A DNA stretch of 64,000 bases from an uncultured Bacteroidales bacterium (GTDB lineage: Bacteria; Bacteroidota; Bacteroidia; Bacteroidales; Muribaculaceae): assembly GCA_900544535.1 (NCBI GenBank), contig UQVH01000007.1:1-64000 (forward strand), in the 5' to 3' direction. The stretch's first letter is position 1; each line of letters starts with the position of its first letter. Of this stretch, positions 42,892 through 50,762 are shown piece after piece. The notes under the pieces are model-generated. The model did not search any database, had not been told where the DNA came from, and was given only the letters and a program-made list of their open reading frames with translations. The position numbers were made by a program, and so were the translations under genes.

Positions 42892-44088
42892 TCAAATCTT
42901 CATCTTCTTGGCAATATCTTTGGGAATTGCTTCGCGGTTCACAAGAATGTCAAGAGTCTTTGCAAGGAAATAAGGCTCAGAGACGTAGAAGAAACCGTCA
43001 TAGACATGGTTGGTGTCCCATGAGTTTTTCACCTTGTAATATTTGTTGCCTTTCTGATCGACAGCTTTGCCTACGATGACCATGCCGTGGTCGTCAGTAG
43101 TCTCCTGCTTGTCGAACATCTCCTGACGGAGTTCCTGGGTCACGGTGATTTCCTCGCACGGTCCGTTGACTTTGTTGTTTTCCTTTTCACGGTCTTTGTC
43201 ACTGAGTTTCACCCAGCGGGCGAGTTCCGTACCGGTCATGTCCTTTTCGCTTTTCTTTTTGGGAATCACTGCATAACCGTCGGTCCAATTGAAGCCGGGT
43301 TCGCTTACGTCAGCAGCCCAGGCAACTGAGTAGCCGTGGTCGAGAGCGTTGTCCACGATAGCTTTCAGTTCCTCCATCGGTACATTGTGATATTTTTCCC
43401 AAAGCCAGTTGTCCGCAACCTCGATTGCGAAGGGCTGATAGAAAGGATGGTGCGTATAGGAAGTTACGGGGATATAGTCGGCGGCGTCGATGCCGAGCGA
43501 TTTGGCGAAACTCTGCGGAGTATAGGTCTTGCCCTCATATTCGAAAGTTTCGGGGAGCTCGCCGAAATATGCGTCGAGAGCGCCATTGAAGGCCTTTTTC
43601 CAGACGGGCGATTTGGTCTTGGCGTTGTTGACTGAATTCACGATCGAGGTCAGCACCGAGCTGAGCTCTCCATGTTCGTGTTTTTCGGTGCCGTACTGCA
43701 GACCGGTATATGCTTCTTCGGGCACGAGACCGTAGTTGACCATCACATAGGGGACATCAAGAGTGCTGCCGCCCTGCGCGAAGTTGATGGTGCCGTTCAT
43801 GCGGATATATTTGTCGGCCTTGTCGTTATAGCAGTGACGCACGATGAACATTTCGCTCAGGTCCACTTCCTTGCCGGTCTTGCGGAGGATCTCGTCTTCA
43901 AGAAATGAAATGCCTGAGAAGCTCCAGCATGTTCCCGACTTGTTCTGGTCTTTCACGGGGGTTGTCTTTACTAACTTGACGTCGGTGAACTTGAAGCCTC
44001 CGACAGTGTCGTTTTTCGCCTTGCTCTCATCAGCGAAAGCGCCGAATGCGAGCGAAAGTGCTACTGTGCCTAAAATGTATTTTTTCAT
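42892..44088 (-). CDS. C1-family cysteine peptidase (bleomycin hydrolase/PepC-like), exported
   Basis: The 398-residue protein has a signal peptide (MKKYILGTVALSLAFGAFA) and a papain-like fold of the PepC/bleomycin-hydrolase class. The oxyanion Gln and catalytic Cys lie in KDQNKSGTCWSFSGISFLE (Cys54), the catalytic His in DHGMVIVGKA near 335 and the Asn in VKNSWDTNHVYDGFFYVS near 357. The classic C-terminal self-processing arm is represented only by a short tail (KKMKI). Export is unusual compared with cytosolic PepC of other phyla but common in Bacteroidales. Likely aminopeptidase in the periplasm. Own promoter at 44140-44170. Confidence 0.92.
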   Translation of the reverse strand: MKKYILGTVALSLAFGAFADESKAKNDTVGGFKFTDVKLVKTTPVKDQNKSGTCWSFSGISFLEDEILRKTGKEVDLSEMFIVRHCYNDKADKYIRMNGTINFAQGGSTLDVPYVMVNYGLVPEEAYTGLQYGTEKHEHGELSSVLTSIVNSVNNAKTKSPVWKKAFNGALDAYFGELPETFEYEGKTYTPQSFAKSLGIDAADYIPVTSYTHHPFYQPFAIEVADNWLWEKYHNVPMEELKAIVDNALDHGYSVAWAADVSEPGFNWTDGYAVIPKKKSEKDMTGTELARWVKLSDKDREKENNKVNGPCEEITVTQELRQEMFDKQETTDDHGMVIVGKAVDQKGNKYYKVKNSWDTNHVYDGFFYVSEPYFLAKTLDILVNREAIPKDIAKKMKI

Positions 44089-44139
44089 GTGTATCCGGTA
44101 GTTGTTAATATTTGTTGCGTTTGTAATGATTGGTTAATG

Positions 44140-44197
44140 CAAAGTTATGATAAAATTATGGCATATCAAGAATTTTAAAGAAAAAGTTGTAACTTTG
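44140..44197. promoter_or_regulatory. Divergent promoters of the C1 peptidase and barrel-protein genes
   Basis: Minus strand: CTTG (44167-44170) and TAACTTTG (44140-44147), 19-bp spacing. Plus strand: TAACTTTG at 44190-44197 about 30 bp before the barrel gene, without a clear -33 box. Confidence 0.6.
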
Positions 44198-44227
44198 CGA
44201 TCGTGTTTTACATAAAGTCATATCTAC

Positions 44228-44845
44228 ATGAATAAGAGATCTCTCAGACTTATCATATTTTTAGCAGTCCTGTTCGGTTCATTAGGCGCTTCGGCTCAGT
44301 TCCGTTGGGGACCCACAGTCGGAATCAATTTCAACAGCTTCAAGTTCAAGCAGAAGATCCTGACCGTTGATCAGGGGTTCGGTGAATCTGTCGGTGTCAA
44401 CGGCGAAATGATGTTTCCCGGCATCGGTTTCGGTGTCAATCTCGGCTTGCGCTATGAACAGCTCGGCGCGTCACTGAATATGGGCGATTTTACAATGTGG
44501 GAGGGTAAGTACGGCAAGGAACGCATCTATATCCACAATCTCCAGATTCCTTTCCATCTGAAATTCAAATACACCCGATTCCAAGGTTTTGAGGACTACC
44601 TTGCACCTTTCGTCTACGGCGGTCCCACGTTCAACATCCAGGTTGCACACGGCAAATGCGACGCCATGAAGTTTTCAGGCGGCGATCTCGGTCTGACAGC
44701 CGGTGCGGGCGTCGAGATCCTCAAACGCTGGCAACTTTCAGCTTCCTACACATGGGGCATGACCTATGCGCTCAAAGCCAAGGTACTCACTGATTACAGC
44801 GCCAAAAACCGCACATGGGACGTCCGTGTGACCTATTTCTTCTGA
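44228..44845 (+). CDS. Outer-membrane beta-barrel protein
   Basis: The 205-residue protein has a signal peptide (MNKRSLRLIIFLAVLFGSLGASAQ) and then alternating amphipathic strands rich in Gly, aromatic residues and basic turns, ending in an aromatic-terminated strand (DVRVTYFF). Blocks such as FRWGPTVGINFNSFKF and LGLRYEQLGASLNM fit the eight-strand outer-membrane barrel class (PF13568-like, including PorT of Bacteroidetes). A role in transport or secretion cannot be assigned. Its stop overlaps the start of the HD-domain gene by 1 bp (TGATG). Confidence 0.85.
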   Translation: MNKRSLRLIIFLAVLFGSLGASAQFRWGPTVGINFNSFKFKQKILTVDQGFGESVGVNGEMMFPGIGFGVNLGLRYEQLGASLNMGDFTMWEGKYGKERIYIHNLQIPFHLKFKYTRFQGFEDYLAPFVYGGPTFNIQVAHGKCDAMKFSGGDLGLTAGAGVEILKRWQLSASYTWGMTYALKAKVLTDYSAKNRTWDVRVTYFF

Positions 44846-45531
44846 TGAACATACCTCGGCCCGAAATACGGAGCCTTTCGCCAGTGGTCAAAGAAGTGTT
44901 CCTTAAGTGGAACGGCTTCATGTATCGGCATGTGAGATTTAACAGGCCCGATAGTGAAATCCATGCAGCAAACCATTGCGAACGGGTGCTCCTGTTCGCG
45001 CTCCTTATAGGCGAGAAGATTTTCGGAGATGACCGTGAAGCATTTGAAATTTTGGCCCATGCCTCCATATTCCATGACACCCGCCGGGAAAACGATTACC
45101 TCGACACTGGCCACGGTGCGAGGGCTGCGGTCTATTATGAAAAATTCTGTAAGGAGAATGGAGGAATAACTTTCCACCCTGAATCCGTTTTTTTGATGCG
45201 TTACCACGATCTTGCCGATTCGAAAGGTCGAGAGGCCATCAGCGAGCGCTTCGGAGAGAATGCTGAGAGAGTTTTACGCCTTTATTCGATATTCAAGGAT
45301 GCCGATGCGCTCGATCGCTGGCGTCTCGGCAGCAACGGCCTTGATCCTGAATTTCTTCGCACTCTGTCTGCAAAGACCATGCTCGGTTATTCGCGCAGGA
45401 TCGTTCGTGAGACAATCGCTCCCCGTCAGTTAAGAAAAACCGCTCAGGAGGTAGACCGAATCCTTCGTCGGCAAAAGAGCAAATTCTCACCCCACAGCGG
45501 ACACAGGAATCATAATGACGGCCGGAAGTAA
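44845..45531 (+). CDS. HD-domain phosphohydrolase-like protein
   Basis: The 228-residue cytosolic protein carries the four metal-ligand motifs of the HD superfamily: H in ANHCERVLLFALLIG (near 45), HD in HASIFHDTRREND (near 76), a further H in MRYHDLADS (near 125) and D in FKDADALDRWRLG (near 155). The C-terminal 40 residues are basic. It is related to HD proteins that hydrolyse phosphoester or nucleotide bonds; substrate unknown. The ATG at 44845 overlaps the barrel-protein stop, so the two genes are coupled. A terminator at 45521-45549 straddles its end. Confidence 0.85.
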   Translation: MNIPRPEIRSLSPVVKEVFLKWNGFMYRHVRFNRPDSEIHAANHCERVLLFALLIGEKIFGDDREAFEILAHASIFHDTRRENDYLDTGHGARAAVYYEKFCKENGGITFHPESVFLMRYHDLADSKGREAISERFGENAERVLRLYSIFKDADALDRWRLGSNGLDPEFLRTLSAKTMLGYSRRIVRETIAPRQLRKTAQEVDRILRRQKSKFSPHSGHRNHNDGRK

Positions 45532-45549
45532 AATCCGGCTTATTTTTTC
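45521..45549 (+). terminator. Intrinsic terminator embedded in two convergent genes
   Basis: GCCGGA (45521-45526), a 7-nt loop, and TCCGGC (45534-45539) are followed by TTATTTTTTC. The stem covers the HD gene stop and the T-tract is the antisense of the Lys codons at the end of the btuB-like gene. Confidence 0.7.
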
Positions 45550-47579
45550 TTCCTGAATTTCGGTGTTATGCCGACGAAAAATTCAAAATTGATTCCCGGC
45601 ATAGGGCGGGAGAGGACCGACAGGTAGTCTTCGTTGAAGAGGTTGTTGACGGCAAATTTCAGCGACAGATCGACCGGCTTGAACGATAGCCCTTTTTCAA
45701 GCGAGATATTGCTCATGAAATATTGCGGCAGATGACCGGTGAGGGTGTAGTCGTTGCTTGACATTGTGAAGCGTTCGGAATACCAGCACCATTTGTAGAG
45801 AAATCCCCATGAGCGCCAGGCGAGACGTCCAGTGAGTGAGGCGGAGTGTTTCGGTACGTATGGCAGCTGTTTGCCCACCGACTGGTCGGCCGGCGACATT
45901 TTCTCGCCTTCGTTGATCGACGGAGTCCACGAATACGAGCCGTTCAGATCGAGAAACCATCCCTTGAAAGGCTGAAGCCCAAGATTGGCTGTGACTTCTA
46001 CACCATAGGCGTGGACCTCCTTGACGTTGCGCGGCGAGAAGAAGCCTTTGGTGGTTGGGAGCCAGATGATCCAGTCGTCGATGCGCGAGTCGAACCATGT
46101 GACGCTTCCGCTGAGGTTGTAAACTTCCTTTTTGCCTATTTCGAAACTTGCGCCCGCATCGTAGCTGAAACCGTGTTCGTTGCGCAGATCGGGATTGCCG
46201 CCGGGAAGGAAGTAGAGGTCGTTGAGGGTGGGGAAACGGTAGTTGCGCGAGATGGAAGCCTTGAGCATTATGTTGCCTGTGCGCGATACGAGTCCGTCGA
46301 TGAAAAATGCCGGAATCAGAGGAGCCCATTGGGTCCCGAACATCTCTTCACGAAGCACAACTGACATGCCGAGTCTTTCTGTCGGCTGCCATTTGGCCGA
46401 GGCCGAGCCTGACAGCTCGATGCGTCCTTTGTCATAGCCGACGATCGCCTTGTCGCCGTCCTGGAGTATGATGTTCTTGTCCTCGCTGCGGACGAAATGC
46501 TGGTGGGCCGAGAGGTTGAGGGTGAAGAACCATTTGCGGCTCGGAGTGTATTCGCCTTCGGCCTGTCCGTAGAATGTGTTGACCTTGCTGCGCGAGCGTG
46601 TCATCGTGGCCCAGTTGCCTTTTGAGACCTCGCGTTTGTAGTCATAGGCCATCCATGTGTGTATATAGCCCCCTTTCACTCCGGCTTTCCATTTTGATTT
46701 TGTATGCTCCCACGAAAGTACGCTGCGGAAAGTGTGTTCGCGCTGACGGTTTTCGAAGTCGGAAGCGTCGCCGTAGTCTGTGGTCAGCATCGGAAGCTCG
46801 CGGTTTGAGTCGATATACCAGGCGTTCAGCCCGAAACGGTCGCCTTTGAGCGTGTTGTAGTAGACCTCCTGAAGGATATGTGTGTCTTTGAAAGATCCGC
46901 TCCTGTTGCGCTCCTTCGGGTGATACTGGCCGATGATGTTGTGGTCATCGTCGTAGATGTTGACTTTCTTGTCATGGTTGACGTATTTATAGTCGTTGGG
47001 CGACGAAGAGTGCACGGCGCGTGTGGAGACATGCCATTTGTCGCTGCCGTAGGTGACGCGGGCAAATTCGTCGAAAGTGCTGAACGAGCCGATCCCCTGG
47101 ACATACTGGACATTGAAACCTTCGGGAGTATCCGGCGCTGTGCCGAGCCGCACGAGGCCCCCAAGACCGCCTCCCGCCTCATTGACTGACGAGGTGCCGT
47201 GAAGCAGCGACGCCTGGTCGATGAAGTAGGATGGTATCGTCGAGAAGTCCGTCATGCCGAGCATCGGATTGTTGATGCGCATTCCGTTCCAGGTCACCTG
47301 TGTGTGGCTCGGCGATGTGCCGCGGAATGCGACGGTCGACAGCGTCGCGCGGCCGTAGCTCTTGACGAATATCGAGGAGTTGAATGTGAGGATGTCGGCC
47401 ATTGACAGGGCTATGTTCTCTTTCAGCATCGCACTGTCGAAAGTGGTTTTCGTCACGCCGATCTCTTTCATCGGACGCTTGGCCTTGACGACAACCTCGC
47501 CAAGCCGGTAGGATCGCTGGGCGGATATATGCGTTACTGCTGTCAGAAGCAGTGATAGTATGATCAGAATCTTTTTCAT
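45540..47579 (-). CDS. btuB: TonB-dependent outer-membrane receptor, BtuB-like
   Basis: This 679-residue outer-membrane transporter has a signal peptide (MKKILIILSLLLTAVTHISAQ), a TonB-box-like start and a plug domain (about 25-140: EVVVKAKRP, SVAFRGTSPSHTQVTWNG in the form AFRGTSPSHTQV, GGLGGLVRLG). A 22-strand barrel region follows, ending in KFRKKK after FFVGITP. The plug-only N-terminus without an extra carboxypeptidase-like domain is the BtuB layout rather than the SusC layout. Assignment to cobalamin comes from context: a cobalamin riboswitch 4.5 kb upstream and an adjacent BtuG-like lipoprotein 42 bp upstream on the same strand. Energy comes from TonB-ExbBD. The inner-membrane BtuCDF genes are not in the window. 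Confidence 0.88.
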   Translation of the reverse strand: MKKILIILSLLLTAVTHISAQRSYRLGEVVVKAKRPMKEIGVTKTTFDSAMLKENIALSMADILTFNSSIFVKSYGRATLSTVAFRGTSPSHTQVTWNGMRINNPMLGMTDFSTIPSYFIDQASLLHGTSSVNEAGGGLGGLVRLGTAPDTPEGFNVQYVQGIGSFSTFDEFARVTYGSDKWHVSTRAVHSSSPNDYKYVNHDKKVNIYDDDHNIIGQYHPKERNRSGSFKDTHILQEVYYNTLKGDRFGLNAWYIDSNRELPMLTTDYGDASDFENRQREHTFRSVLSWEHTKSKWKAGVKGGYIHTWMAYDYKREVSKGNWATMTRSRSKVNTFYGQAEGEYTPSRKWFFTLNLSAHQHFVRSEDKNIILQDGDKAIVGYDKGRIELSGSASAKWQPTERLGMSVVLREEMFGTQWAPLIPAFFIDGLVSRTGNIMLKASISRNYRFPTLNDLYFLPGGNPDLRNEHGFSYDAGASFEIGKKEVYNLSGSVTWFDSRIDDWIIWLPTTKGFFSPRNVKEVHAYGVEVTANLGLQPFKGWFLDLNGSYSWTPSINEGEKMSPADQSVGKQLPYVPKHSASLTGRLAWRSWGFLYKWCWYSERFTMSSNDYTLTGHLPQYFMSNISLEKGLSFKPVDLSLKFAVNNLFNEDYLSVLSRPMPGINFEFFVGITPKFRKKK

Positions 47580-47621
47580 AATCGGGAGATCCGGATGTTG
47601 GAACTTGTTTTTGACAACCTC

Positions 47622-48704
47622 TTATTTCCAGCAAAAGGCGCCGGGTGTGATGCCGACGTAAAATTCATCAATCAGCTCACCGTCCGGAGTGTAACGGTAG
47701 ATCATGCCCTGCTGCTGATAGTCGATCGCATCGGCCACATAGACCTCTCCGTTGGTCGGATTGACGGTCAGTCCGTAATATTTCGTGTCGCGGTATTCAA
47801 GGAATGGCCTTACCGGAAGGCGTGAGGCTGTGACATCCATGCGCCAGATGTCGTTGTTGATCCAATAGAGCATGTCACGGGTACCGTTGAGCTGTACTTC
47901 CGATGGAGCGTCGCCGAATTTGAACTTGAACTGTTTCTCTACCTTGAATGTCGCGGCATCGATGCAGTAGAGCGAGGGGGCTTCGTGGCCGTAAGGACTT
48001 CCCTCATAACCGCCGTCAGTAATGGTCCACATTTTGTCATAGCGGTCCATGACAAGAGAGGTCGGCTGTATGCCTATGATCAGCTGGTCGACAACCTGAT
48101 CTGTTTCTGTGTCGATCTTGATTATGCGGTTCTGATAGCTCCAGCAGTTACAGTAGATATATTTGCCGTACTGGACCATCTGTTCGGTCGATCCGCTTTC
48201 CATCGTCATGTCCGGAACGGTGATATAGCCGGTGATCTCGTATTTTTTAGGATTTACGATGAAGATGCGGTTGTCCCATAGCTGGGTGACATAGGCTTTC
48301 TCGTCGCTGAGAAAATGAATATAGCGTGGAGAGGTGAGGTTTTCAATGCGTCCGACTTCTTTGAACGTATTGAGATCTATGGCAAAAATCACATGTGAAT
48401 TGTTGACTACGATCCAGCCTTTGTTGTCGTAAACGCACATCGACTGGGCCACATCGCCGAGTTTCATTCCGTTGGCGCGGAAAAAGACTTCGTTCTGAAC
48501 CGTGTTTGTCGCGGGATCGTAGTAGCTCAGGGTCGCGTTGCCGTACTGGAAGTTGCCTTCGTTCGTGATGAAAAGACCTGAGCCTGTGACGTCGAAATCT
48601 TCGGTTTCGCCATAGTCCCATTCCATACACGCGCTGAAAGCCAGTGAAGAGATGAGTAGAAGGAATGAGGGTAGATGTCGGAGTATTAGTCGGATTATAG
48701 TCAT
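47622..48704 (-). CDS. btuG: BtuG-like surface lipoprotein, beta-propeller
   Basis: The 360-residue lipoprotein has a signal peptide ending FSAC (Cys26) followed by an acidic stretch (MEWDYGETEDFD), which fits the Bacteroidetes lipoprotein export signal to the cell surface. The rest is a YncE-like seven-bladed propeller: repeated VYDNKGWIVVNNSHVIFAIDLNTF-type blades (given as VYDNKGWIVVN), YVTQLWDNRIFIVNP, WTITDGGYEG and a final blade ending YVGITPGAFCWK. In Bacteroides such proteins cap BtuB and bind cobalamin with very high affinity; the same arrangement is inferred here from sequence type and the neighbouring btuB and riboswitch. The ATG at 48704 fits the signal peptide and a promoter at 48731-48762; the ATG at 48722 is an alternative. 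Confidence 0.88.
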   Translation of the reverse strand: MTIIRLILRHLPSFLLLISSLAFSACMEWDYGETEDFDVTGSGLFITNEGNFQYGNATLSYYDPATNTVQNEVFFRANGMKLGDVAQSMCVYDNKGWIVVNNSHVIFAIDLNTFKEVGRIENLTSPRYIHFLSDEKAYVTQLWDNRIFIVNPKKYEITGYITVPDMTMESGSTEQMVQYGKYIYCNCWSYQNRIIKIDTETDQVVDQLIIGIQPTSLVMDRYDKMWTITDGGYEGSPYGHEAPSLYCIDAATFKVEKQFKFKFGDAPSEVQLNGTRDMLYWINNDIWRMDVTASRLPVRPFLEYRDTKYYGLTVNPTNGEVYVADAIDYQQQGMIYRYTPDGELIDEFYVGITPGAFCWK

Positions 48705-48730
48705 GATTCTGGTCGTGGACATTGGCGGCG

Positions 48731-48762
48731 CAAAATTACGTCATTTATGCGAAAATGCCAAT
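48731..48762 (-). promoter_or_regulatory. Candidate promoter of btuG-btuB
   Basis: On the minus strand ATTG (48759-48762) and TAATTTTG (48731-48738) are 20 bp apart. Predicted start near 48725, only about 20 nt before the btuG ATG, which leaves no room for a riboswitch. It implies a second, riboswitch-independent transcript. Confidence 0.55.
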
Positions 48763-48826
48763 AGACAGTGATTTTAACGGGTATCGTCAGCTTCTTTGTG
48801 TCTTCTGAAAAATGATCGGCGGCTCA

Positions 48827-48933
48827 TCGGCAGGAGGGAGGCAAAGGAAAATTTATTTGTCCGGAAATCCGGACGGCGGGAACACTGTCTTTCCTTTGTG
48901 TCCCTCCTGCCGACGAGACCTGTCGGTCGGCAG
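48827..48933 (-). repeat. Two mutually exclusive hairpins between the PKD gene and btuG
   Basis: On the minus-strand RNA, the segment 48907-48914 (GTCGGCAG) can pair with 48926-48933 (CTGCCGAC). Alternatively 48901-48913 pairs with 48827-48839 over 13 bp, extended by CAAAGGAAA/TTTCCTTTG inside. An inner CCGGAAATCCGG (48861-48872) forms a third stem. The two main pairings share the 48907-48913 strand. No U-run follows, so a switching, processing or stabilising element is more likely than a terminator. Confidence 0.6.
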
Positions 48934-48947
48934 AAAAAAAGTAAGAT

Positions 48948-50732
48948 TTATTGTTTTGTCAGAGAGAGATCTTGGAAATTGAATACTTCGGTCGAGACCT
49001 CGCCGAGCCATCCGGCTTTGGAATTGATGCCGGTCTGCACTTTGATGAAATCGATGTACTGGAGATTGATATGAGTCAGATCGGGGTACATCGCATTTTC
49101 GATCAGGAAACCGTTGCGCTGGCCCTCTCCGTCATTACCGGTCGGATTGCCCATGTCATCGCTTCCCTTGTTGTCGGCATATCCCCATCCGAAAGCTCTG
49201 TTGTCCCAGAATCCGGAAGCCGAATCCTGACTTGTCCTGTTGTGGAGACAGGTGCCGTAGAGTGTATATGAGTCGGCGGTGATCCATGCCGGATAATAGT
49301 AATCCTGTTTGTGGAAAGCGCTGAGATAGTCCACGCATCCGAAGGCTCCGTAATTGTCAGTCCACTGGACATTCATGTTTGGCCCGGCGGGACGATAATA
49401 AGTGACGGCATAATTCTGGCGCGTTTCGGCTTTGCCTGTCTCACATCCGCGGAGTTCATACCATTCGTCGTCGGGGAGTCCGTTGCCGTTGACGTCCTGC
49501 ATGACGTAGACAATGCCCGGCTCGTTTGAGCCGCCGTCGCCGGATGAGGCATTCAGAAATGCGTTGGCCATGATGGCGAAATCATATTGTCCGTCGCGTT
49601 TGGAGATACTGTGGTCGAAACCTACGATGATATACCCTCCGAAAGCGCCCAGTGAGACATAAGATTTGTCGGCAAGGCGCCGTTCGGCCCATGCGTTGGC
49701 CTGTTCGGGTGTTGTTTCCGTTCCGCTCATTCCTGCGCCTGAGGTCTCGCCGATAAACTGTCCCGGAGCCGGGGTCCATTCAAAGACTTTTGTGCTTGTG
49801 GCCGAGCTCCCGGCGGCGGGTTTGCGGTAACGCTGGCTTTCAGTGGCATCCACGCAGATGACCTTGAGACTTGCCGTGGCCTCGTCATCGACCGTCAGGC
49901 TCACAAGATATTCGCCCGGAGCTGACGGCGTGAAGCGAAATGTCCGGTCGGTGTAGTCGGCGGCAACACCGTCGACTGACCATACAAAGTTGTTGCCCGC
50001 GAGATTCTCCATCAGCGGAGTGATATAAACAGGTCGTCCGGCAAAGGTGTAGCGGGTAGTTGAAGTCTGGAAATATGACGGGGTAGGGAAGGTCAGCCTG
50101 TAAGGCAGACGGTCCATGACTTTGATCAGAATTTCTCTTGAATCCTCGCCGTCAGGATTGGAGGCTTTTACGATAAGAGTGTAATCGCCGGTTTCCGTGG
50201 CCTTGAAGAGATAGTCGGTTTTGTCGCCGACATGCTGTCCGTCGAGTGTCCAGGATATTTTAAAATCTTCTGATCCGGAATTGCTGATTTCAGGATGGAA
50301 GAGATATTCCGTCCCTACGGCAAGTGAGAGGCTGTTGCCTGTCAGCGGCAGAGAAATGACAGGAGCCGCCGGCACGGTCACATCGACCCGCAGTTCCTCG
50401 GTGGCCTCTCCGTCTTTGTTGCTGACTGTGAGGGTGACATAAAAGGTACCGGTTTCGGGCCATACACGGGTAAGCTCCGGAGTTGTGGCAATCACGGTTC
50501 CGTCATCAAGGGTCCAGAGATAGCTCGCCCCTGATGCGTTGCGGTAGGAGGGTGCGATCGTAAGCGTCTCTCCGGCGTTAACTGAATAGACTCCCGTTTC
50601 GCTGTCAAGGATAATTTCCGGTTTCTGACCGACCTCGTCCTCGATCACGTCATCTTTGTTGCAGGATACGAGTATTGTCACCGCCATAAGTATGGCGGCA
50701 ACAATATTCGCGCGGTTTATCATTCGATTCAT
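48948..50732 (-). CDS. PKD/Ig-like surface lipoprotein of the cobalamin locus
   Basis: The 594-residue lipoprotein has a signal peptide ending LVSC (Cys24) and an acidic start (NKDDVIEDE) suggesting surface export. Three Ig/PKD-like domains follow (about 35-118, 120-208, 212-292), with typical SYLWTLDDG, WPETGTFYVTLTVSNKDGE and FTPSAPGEYLVSLTV motifs. The C-terminal half (about 310-594) is a separate domain with LGAFGGYIIVGFDHSI, VMQDVNGNGLPDDEWYEL and FGWGYADNKG. I recall this domain in Bacteroidales cell-surface proteins next to cobalamin receptors. No catalytic site is recognised. A role in capturing or presenting cobalamin is inferred from the riboswitch operon. It starts 30 bp after the DUF4465 gene. 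Confidence 0.82.
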   Translation of the reverse strand: MNRMINRANIVAAILMAVTILVSCNKDDVIEDEVGQKPEIILDSETGVYSVNAGETLTIAPSYRNASGASYLWTLDDGTVIATTPELTRVWPETGTFYVTLTVSNKDGEATEELRVDVTVPAAPVISLPLTGNSLSLAVGTEYLFHPEISNSGSEDFKISWTLDGQHVGDKTDYLFKATETGDYTLIVKASNPDGEDSREILIKVMDRLPYRLTFPTPSYFQTSTTRYTFAGRPVYITPLMENLAGNNFVWSVDGVAADYTDRTFRFTPSAPGEYLVSLTVDDEATASLKVICVDATESQRYRKPAAGSSATSTKVFEWTPAPGQFIGETSGAGMSGTETTPEQANAWAERRLADKSYVSLGAFGGYIIVGFDHSISKRDGQYDFAIMANAFLNASSGDGGSNEPGIVYVMQDVNGNGLPDDEWYELRGCETGKAETRQNYAVTYYRPAGPNMNVQWTDNYGAFGCVDYLSAFHKQDYYYPAWITADSYTLYGTCLHNRTSQDSASGFWDNRAFGWGYADNKGSDDMGNPTGNDGEGQRNGFLIENAMYPDLTHINLQYIDFIKVQTGINSKAGWLGEVSTEVFNFQDLSLTKQ

Positions 50733-50762
50733 TATAAGGTTGTAAATGCTGATTTTCAGAAT

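Noticed and set aside
48873..48900. GACAGTGTTCCCGCC on the minus strand resembling a cobalamin aptamer core
   Set aside because: Only one segment matches and the other conserved blocks (AATAGGGAA, GACCTGCC) are absent; it is part of a hairpin loop.
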